Source: Zygnema cylindricum (taxonomy: Eukaryota; Streptophyta; Zygnematophyceae; Zygnematales; Zygnemataceae). From it: a DNA stretch of 64,000 nucleotides. The translations under genes and the position numbers were made by a program. Numbering within the stretch: the stretch's first letter is position 1; each line of letters starts with the position of its first letter. A model generated the notes under the pieces. The model worked only from the letters and a program-made list of their open reading frames with translations, was not told the DNA's origin and searched no databases. Positions 56,672-64,000 of the stretch are shown here, one piece after another. The stretch spans positions 1 to 64,000 of the forward strand of contig JBBHKE010002879.1 of NCBI GenBank assembly GCA_037447655.1. The letters are read 5' to 3'.

Positions 56672-57814
56672 CAACTTGCAAAAATTCCAGCTATGTATAA
56701 TGTGAGCAATATAAAGACACAGATCTGTTGTGGCCCCAGGCCAGCAAACTTGAAAGCCACGAAGGACACTTGTTGTGACTCCGAGACAACAAACTCGGAA
56801 GTCACTTTGAAAAGCTGAAAGCCAATAATTTTCTTCTGGGCGTTCAATTCTTGCATTGTTGTGATGTCTTAATTAGTCAGATCATTAAACTTGCCTCAAT
56901 CCCTTCAATGCCTGCTTTCCATGACCATAAAAAGGCCTAGGGGAAGAACAAAACATACGAGTTATCAGCAACACGCTCAATATTTGCACTTTCTTCCTCT
57001 TCCACACCCTGGTGACACCGCAAGAAGACTGGAACTGCCATACTTCGTGGTTTGCACAAGTTTCTAATTGACACAAGTTGCCTCAAGGAACCTCAGTGGC
57101 AAGAAGATGTTAAACTAATAAATAGCAACTGTCCTAGTAGAAAGACGCCAGGCTAAATACTGGTAGAGACTGAATCATTGGTATAAAACTGTACATTCCT
57201 CCAAAAAGCATTGGCGTAAGGAAAGAACAGAGTGACGCCGTAAAACCATATTGGTCATGATTTGAAGAACAGTAAGTGAAGTTAGGGAGAAACGTGCATT
57301 CTTCAACTTGCAGACGACCGATCAAACATGTTTCTCAAATAAGAACGTCCATCTACATTAGTTTACAGAAGAGAGTTGCCTGTTTAAGATGAGAGAGCAG
57401 TAAAAAGCCGCTTAGGAAATAACGCATATTGGCGCAAAAGATAGATACATAAATTTTGCGTTATTTAAAGGTCCTGTAGCACATAAAAAACAAATATCCG
57501 AAGCGCCGAAATGAACCCACGAAAGGTAAAAGATTTGTCAAAAACGACAAAGCCAAAAAAAAGAAAACATATCGCAAAGGTCGTCAGCTATACATGCAAG
57601 ACCAGCTTTGCCAGAACCCTCCTCCACCGAAGGCAGAAATGCCTGAATCGAATGGTCGTATTCAACTGCGCCGCCATGCTGAAACGAATTTTCAGCAGAG
57701 ATGCACTGAAGGTATTTCTGCACCAAATGGAAATGGAGGCAGCTTGAGACATCACCCCGTCTTTTTTTGAATTTTGGCTCTCCGAGAGCAGAAAGATCTC
57801 GGACGGTCAGCAAT
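56672..57814. promoter_or_regulatory. Shared 5' region of two divergent genes
   Basis: The coding starts at 56671 (minus) and 57815 (plus) face away from each other with about 1.1 kb between, so both promoters should be here. No clear TATA box can be assigned. Additional 5' non-coding exons are possible. Confidence 0.5.
57511..57747 (+). CDS. Possible upstream ORF of the GON4-like gene
   Basis: A 78-codon ATG-started frame, basic and without a recognisable domain (MNPRKVKDLSKTTKPKKRK at the start), ends 68 bases before the main start. If the leader is unspliced here it could reduce translation of the main frame. It could equally be chance sequence or part of an intron. Confidence 0.25.
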   Translation: MNPRKVKDLSKTTKPKKRKHIAKVVSYTCKTSFARTLLHRRQKCLNRMVVFNCAAMLKRIFSRDALKVFLHQMEMEAA

Positions 57815-60177
57815 ATGGAGGTAAATGTTCTCTCTGATGAATATTACAGTAATGACGAGGAGTATGACGAGGACACAGAGGAGTCGGATGAGGATGATAT
57901 AGATTTCCATCCTCTCCTGTGTCATCAAGAAAACAGCGACACTTCACTCAACCAATTTAATTTTTCTTCTTCCTCTTCTCCTTCCGAGGACGAGGGTGGC
58001 AGCTACAGTGATAATGATTCCGGGGAAGTGGAGAAAGACTCTCCTTTCATTTTAACAAACAGAGATGCTGGAGCAAAAGAACTCAAAGGACACGGAGTCA
58101 GAGGAAAAACTTGTGACTGTGAGAATAGTAACCTCAATTCCTGCAAAGCAACAGGTATTGGTAGGTATAACGACGGCAGTAACAGCTCAGTCACACATCT
58201 GAATGCCTCAGAGGGGCTAAGCCAGCGAGTCTTGCAGAAGGTAGCTGTAGGGGGCGGAAAAGAGATTCCTTTGGGAGGCAATCAGCAGAAGCAAACCATT
58301 CCATATGAAGAGAATAGAGTTGTTGTTTGTCAACAACAGGACCCTTTGGGGAAGTCAAGGGCTGAGCATCCTCCATCTGCATATTCTCTTCCATCAGGAA
58401 ACGGATTGACTGTCAGCCCAGAAATAGGAGTAGATTCGGCAAGAAGACCCGAATGCAATACTGGCGAAGGAAATTGGTCCCAAGGACATGAGAATGGTGG
58501 CAGTGTTGTTAATGCTGAAGCGCAAATTGATGATAACGGTCTGGACAGCCCAATTTGGAAGCGCACTCGGGCTCACTTGTCTCTGGAAGGTCTTTCATTG
58601 GATGAGCTGGAAGCATTTTTGGAACATTCAGACGAGGAGGACTTTTTCCAGCAAATTGATGAGGAAGCGGAGTACCGCAAATTTGTGGCGGCCGTCATGG
58701 CTCCACAAATACAAGACTCCTCACCTTCTGTGATGAAAGACGCAGGATTAAATATCCAGCATGGTGAAACCAATGAAGGGATTGTATATATCGGTGATGA
58801 AGAGGATGAAGACGATGAGAATTTTTCAGCTGAGGATGAAACTTTGGTCACTAACTCTCAGTCGAAAATGCAGGATGACTTGCAGAAGCAGAGCGCTGAT
58901 ACTCAGCGAAACAAACAGAAAAATGAACAGAATGCCAGGCAATCTAAACGCCAACGCATGGTGACTGAAGCGGAAGAATTTCGAACACCACCACGGCCTT
59001 TACTGCCTCCTCTTTTGCCTTACTCTACCGTGCCTCCTTGCGAGTTAAATGCAGATTTTGCTGTACAATACATGCCACCAACAAAATCATTGCCAATCTT
59101 TTCAGCTGCTCCAGTAGCACCACAGTTCATTGGGTTTTCACGTTGTCAAATACACCAGCTGTTTGCTCTCATCTACGAGCATGTGCAGCTTCTTATTCAG
59201 ATACATGCTTTGTCTGCTCTGGAACCCACCCTCTCTTCTGTTGCAGAAATGACACAAAATCTCCTCACTGACTTGTCGAAGACTTGGAAATCAACTGCTC
59301 TTATGAACACGCGTGTCCTTTCATCAGCTTGTTTCTCATTTCCTGATCCTGCGTCAAAGTCAAGCCCACCTGCACCAGAATCTTTTACTGCTACTCTTAT
59401 GGGGCCTTTTAATGACTCTCGCCAGATGTCAGTTTCTCCATATGTTGACTCGTGGAAACCAGAAATGGACTTTTGTGCTGTGCGGGGTGCCATTGATGTT
59501 CCTCCTTTAACCCTTGTGGAAGACTACTTGACTGACATGAGCGTTGGTAAGCTGTTTCTCGCGTTGTTTGCGTCCGTTAATTTGTTTTTCTGCGAGCTTG
59601 GCTGGTGGTTGATTTATTTTGTCTTTTAACTCCAGCAAAAAGAACCGATTTGCCTGATTCGTTAGAAGCTCGAGCTGGAAGGCCCCGTGGTTGCTGACAC
59701 TTTTTGTCGAGTAGCAGGAGGAATACAGCTTGAAAAAGGCCGCTAGAGGTTAAAAGAAAAAGATTCTGACATTCTTTTTGGGCAACGGAACGATGCTGCA
59801 GCTATGCGGAAGGAAAAGGAGAAGCTGCTGGGAGAGTACACAGGGTCACTTTTTGCTCCTGTCCTCGAACGCGTACCTTTGTTCGACAGCTGCTCTTCAC
59901 CATCAGAAGCAATCTCAGACACGTTGCAGAAACAGTCAGGAAATAAGGATGGAAGTGGGCGTAAAGGCTATGTGCGGAAACATCGAAATGAAAAGAAGCG
60001 GCTGACAGACGTAGGAAATTTTTCCATGGCAAGGAAGGATGCCCCATTGGCTCTAGTTGCACCTGCTGCAGCGCAGGCTATTGCACGATTCAGGCCGTTA
60101 TTCAACCCTGCTCTTTTTCCATTAAAGACTTCTCCAGAGGGAATAAAGAGGGTGCTTTTTACAGAGACTGAAGACCG
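57815..60177 (+). CDS. GON4-like/YARP-type nuclear protein, N-terminal exons (gene continues)
   Basis: Start ATG 57815; first exon to 59546, followed by GTAAGC. Residues 1-30 are strongly acidic. Residues about 249-300 (RTRAHLSLEGLSLDELEAF, EAEYRKFVAAVMAP) and about 392-468 (RPLLPPLLPYSTVPPCELNADF, PQFIGFSRCQIHQLF, YEHVQLLIQI) resemble conserved blocks of plant GON4-like (YARP) proteins. A downstream segment to 60177 contains FRPLFNPALFPLKTSPEGIKR and VLFTETEDR, the start of the SANT/Myb-like part of that family, then donor GTATGT. The acceptor of this segment is unresolved: candidates after 59637 or near 59747 do not give one clean frame with exon 1. The remaining SANT/Myb region is not seen; it may lie in later exons. 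Expected role: chromatin-associated transcriptional regulator. Confidence 0.75.
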
Positions 60178-62497
60178 GTATGTCCATGAATTAACGCTTT
60201 TGAATTGCTCTAAACATGGATACATGACACGCGTGAGGCAATTGGTTGATATGCACTGTAGAAGAGTTCTGTAAGTGTTTATTGAGTTTTCAGAATTGAA
60301 CATAGATTGGCTATTGGTAGCATCACGGGGGTTGTAATATTGATTTTTTTTCCTCCGATCTTGAGCTGTTGAGAGTGCAAGCAAGGTGGAAGGTACTTTG
60401 TTGATTGCAGAATTGCCTTCACGTCAGGATGCCATCGACTGTAGTAGTTGCAAAGTCTGAATTATCTTCGATATTTGTGCAAAAACGAACAGCATTTGCG
60501 GATAGCAGATGGAGTTTCAGTCAGAAGTTTTACGCAAAGGATGCAGCAAATCTGAAGTGCAGACATGGCCATTGTTGATTGTGGTTGAACTGTTAACGAA
60601 TTTAGAGAGAAAACATTCTAATTTTTCTAAACGCGTCTAAGCACTAAAATAATAAGCTTAGATATGTCAACTGTTCGGCTAAATACCCGAAAATTTATTT
60701 CGTCGATCATGAGATGATGCTGAGCTTTCTGAGGTTGGTTCTGCAGTTCCCATGATTTTCAAGCCCCACTTCAGGTTGCCTATAAGCAAAATAGTGAACA
60801 TGCCCTTTATGTCTTGACAGATCAAAATTGTTGAGATTTCACAAAAAGAGAGTGATTCCAATTTGTCAGGTGTCAGTTTCTTTCCTTTTGGCAGGAACTG
60901 ATGAAGGTTCTGGACTGTCGGGAGCTAAGTAAAGCTCTTTTTATCGGTGGGTTTTTGTTCATGGCAGATTGCTGGCCATGGGCGTCCACCTTTTCAATAA
61001 TGATTGGGAGGCCATACGGCATCGATTTCTTCCCTCAAAGACCTCTCAACAGGTGGGATTTTTCCATAGCTCAATTTCCATATGAACATTAGAGTGGAAT
61101 GGAAAGCCTGAGGCATACTTGGAAATTGTAGTGATGGGGCAAACCAGCTTAAGGAAGCCATGACGTCAAATATTTTAACTTATAAATGGAAGATTATTTT
61201 CTGTTCTGTTACTTTTGGATCATCACACCTCACATTAAAATTTGGCGAGGATGTGTTATTGCTCTTCGTAACATGCAATTGAATCTGATAACCCGGTTCA
61301 ATGCTATTTTCTTTTGCCAACATTTTGAACTCTTGCAGGTGATAGTTGTATGTTTAAACTTTACAAAGTAAATTTCTTTTGAATTTGATTCTGATGCGTG
61401 AATGCCTGAGTTTGAAAATATCAGGAAAAAAGAGAAGTTTTTTTATGATGTAATTTTGTGTCATCGGAAATCATCATACACGTTCAAATTATGGACTTGC
61501 ATCCATGGGTGCTGCAGTTCTGAACTTGAATCTGAGCTCAATGACAAGGATTTCCCAAAAACTTGAACTCTGAGATAATGTATGATTTAATTCTGAACTC
61601 CGGGCGCCAAAAAATTATTTTCGGTTCAATTGGTCTGTTGTTTCTAGTGACGTATATTGAGGACATTTCCTCTATAGTTGATATGAGCAATTGATTTATG
61701 CCTCGAGACGATATAGGGCCTGATATAGCTTTATTTTACCTCTTTCTGTATCGTATGCGGATGTTTAATACAGCGACCCAAAAAGAATCTGAAACCGTGT
61801 CAAAAAAATACAATCAGAGTGTCCGTTACCGTCAACCCTTCTGTAGAAGTCCGTTAGATTTGCTGACATAGATTGTCAAAAAGGAGCTCCGTTTTTGTCG
61901 AAATGCAGGAGTAAGGGCGTCTTTAAGATATATGTCTTATCCCTCTGTTTAAATTTTTGAAAATTGGACCCTAGACTCTTGTTCTTGTGTACTAGGATGA
62001 ATTCTAATGTACGAATGAGGCTTTCACAGACGACGATCAACCTTACTGAATAAACGTTCATAAATACTTTCGAGGTAGAGCTGATGTTTAGCCCGAAAGT
62101 GTGCAAAGCGTTTGACGACCGTTCTACTGGACAGACCCAATTGCACTTGTGTTTGTTAGGTCGTATAGTTTACATTAATAATGCCAACTGCACTATATAT
62201 GCAGTTGGGTCATACTGCAATTAATTCGTGAATCATTCATAAAGTTATAGTTTATGCCCATACTATTGAATGTAAACTGAGTTTCAAACTGCATGTGATC
62301 TGCAATATCACATTATTTTACACATGACTTTAGTTGAGCGCGACAGTCTGTGGCCTGTAAATTGGAAGCTGTTACTGCTATATAGCAAGGAGTTTGACAT
62401 GACTTCAAATTTTATGAAGCAACATTCATCATATGTTGGAACATGTAGAGTGGCTTACACCAATTTTGATCGAAATTATAAAGTGGTTCTGAAAATA

Positions 62498-62654
62498 CAC
62501 CACCCATAGCTATTAGAGTTAACCGCTCTAGTTTCAGGTAGTGTTTGTGTGTTGATAACACTATTGAGCTACGTCACAAACATAATTTAGTGTGGTTAAT
62601 TTCAATAAAGTGTGAACGCTAATAATTTGCTAACTCTAATAAAGATGGGCGGTG
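62498..62654. mobile_element. Stowaway-like MITE, 157 bp
   Basis: Ends CACCACCCATAGCTATTAG and CTAATAAAGATGGGCGGTG are inverted repeats flanked by TA (62496-62497 and 62655-62656). Confidence 0.7.
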
Positions 62655-62965
62655 TAGTGTGGACCACAGGTATATATTATTTGAACAGCTTAAAGTTGGT
62701 GGCGTAGTAACTGTGGTGAGCGGTGTACTTTATTATACATCTTACAGTTTCAATTGATTCTTGTATCCCCCGTCTTTTTTCTTTTCGTTTGATTATTATG
62801 TCTTTTGCACTGTAAAATTTTTAAACTTTGCAGTTTAGTCAAGACCCTGCAAATCCTTTCTATGTTTGGCAGATTGAAAATGCTTTTTGAGTGTAATTTG
62901 CCTACCAGGGAACAACAATTTGTTTACGGGTGTTCTTTTAAACTGGTAGCTCCTTGCACAAGGTG

Positions 62966-63132
62966 CACTGCCCATCGCTATTAGCGTTAGTGAATTGTTT
63001 GCATTATTACTGTATTAGAATTAACTACACGTTTTACTTAAATAGTGTTTTTAACACTAATTGATGATTTCGGATCAAAAGCACTACTTGGAGTGAGAGT
63101 GATTAACTCTAAGTGCGATGTGCGTTGCAGTG
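62966..63132. mobile_element. Stowaway-like MITE, 167 bp
   Basis: Left end CACTGCCCATCGCTATTAG; right end, reversed, CACTGCAACGCACATCGCAC, similar with a 5-base gap. TG (altered TA) precedes and TA follows. Confidence 0.55.
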
Positions 63133-63852
63133 TAATAGACCAGTCAGTATTTAAACCCAAGATCAGTGGTTCTTGTTATAATGTGATGCCACTGACATCT
63201 CTAGTCTAGCTACTTAGAATCAGCTCCACTTCTATAAATCTCCTAATACATATGATTCACCCCCCTCCACCATCTGATGTCCCATATCAAATCTCAAATA
63301 CGAGGAGGAGTTGACCATGGTAATTCAATGGCACTTCAAAATTTGTCTTAACCCATTTCCCTGTCACTCGATGCAAACACAACTACGCCTTGCGTCACTG
63401 GAACCACATGCTATCAATCACAGAAATGAAACAGCCAGGATTTAGGGCCAGGAGCTATGGTTCACTACACCATTAGTCCCGCTACTCTCAAAATAGCTCC
63501 TATCCCTTCATTGAGTAGTCATCGGCCCTTTTAGCATCTGCACAAATGGCGTTTGTTGTCTTTAAACATATCACTTGTAGCGAAGTGCAACACTATCTAC
63601 TACGCTTAAGTAGTAGTGCCATCGAGTACAACACTCTATCATGGTTATTTTCAAGTTCTTTCTCTCCGTTTTTTGGCATAAGTGAATAATGTACAGATAG
63701 TAGATTTTTTCAGAATTCAAATCCCCTTGGTTGTTTGCTATACTGCGTATTTATATGTGGCTATCATGTAGGTACGATACGCAAAGAACTTGCAGGGACT
63801 CCCGGAGGATGAGCGCTTAAGAATTTATGTCACGCAAGAGCTGGTTTACCAA

Positions 63853-63885
63853 GTACTGACATTGGGCACGTGCCAATGTCAGTAC
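63853..63885. repeat. 13-bp-stem hairpin around a G-box core
   Basis: GTACTGACATTGG and CCAATGTCAGTAC are perfect inverted repeats separated by GCACGTG. The spacer includes CACGTG. Confidence 0.85.
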
Positions 63886-64000
63886 AAAAAATACTTGGTC
63901 ATCGATGAAACGCTTGTTCCCCATTACTGTACAGTCTGCATTATTTTTTGGTTAAACTTTCTGGAAATGCATTTTTCTTTTTAAAAAATTTATTGTTCTG

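Larger units (their letters stand above)
60178..64000 (+). other. Probable intron(s) of the GON4-like gene, with MITEs
   Basis: No further YARP-type exon was recognised. An open stretch after an acceptor-like TAG at 63771 reads VRYAKNLQGLPEDERLRIYV and is a candidate exon of unknown identity. Two Stowaway-like MITEs and a hairpin are listed separately. Confidence 0.4.

Noticed and set aside
60901-61092. Exon of the GON4-like gene after an acceptor-like GGCAG
   Set aside because: The reading frame resembles no part of the family and does not fit the phase of the preceding donor.

Overview
The window looks like part of a large, repeat-rich nuclear genome of the green lineage, possibly a streptophyte alga or early land plant. 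This is inference. It rests on a plant-type GON4-like/YARP gene, intron-rich plant-style genes with GT-AG introns up to about 2.5 kb, dense Ty1/copia elements, Stowaway- and hAT-type MITEs, and a reverse transcriptase remnant of a type I associate with algae. No species can be named from sequence alone.

Layout. Positions 1-34890 are almost entirely nested retroelements: copia-type element A (574-4875, deleted), E (6500-11004, minus strand), B (13505-20233, full-length but broken), a non-LTR-type RT remnant (23340-24793), solo or truncated LTRs F and D (24794-26980), a young non-autonomous element C (27388-32191, perfect 5-bp target duplication GCTTC), solo LTR E2 (32249-33221), and a 5' LTR plus gag fragment G (33205-34890, minus strand). 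Positions 34891-42500 are mostly DNA-transposon derivatives: Stowaway-like elements with TA target sites, one carrying a near-perfect palindrome of about 970 bp, plus hAT-like MITEs and duplicated non-coding blocks. Positions 42500-45425 show nothing recognisable.

Two host genes lie head to head in the right third. On the minus strand (45426-56671) twelve exons join in frame (3042 coding bases, 1013 residues) into a RING finger, TRAF-type zinc fingers, a kinase-like domain lacking the HRD aspartate and the DFG motif, and eight Sel1 repeats. On the plus strand from 57815 a GON4-like/YARP chromatin-type protein begins and runs towards or past the right edge. About 1.1 kb between them should hold both promoters.

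The most interesting signal is shared by several otherwise divergent LTR families (A, B, C, D, F, G). Each LTR carries, about 150-270 bases from its TGTTGA end and on the antisense strand, a tRNA-like segment with A-box/B-box-like motifs and usually a nearby T run. Most carry one or two short stem-loops in the leader, with covarying stems. Where the 3' end is preserved next to internal sequence (B, C, G), the gag start lies inside the LTR and gag codons run through a primer-binding site complementary to the anticodon region of initiator tRNA-Met, as in Drosophila copia. Element E shares the last trait with a variant site. All gag-pol frames are interrupted, so any mobility would need help from elsewhere.
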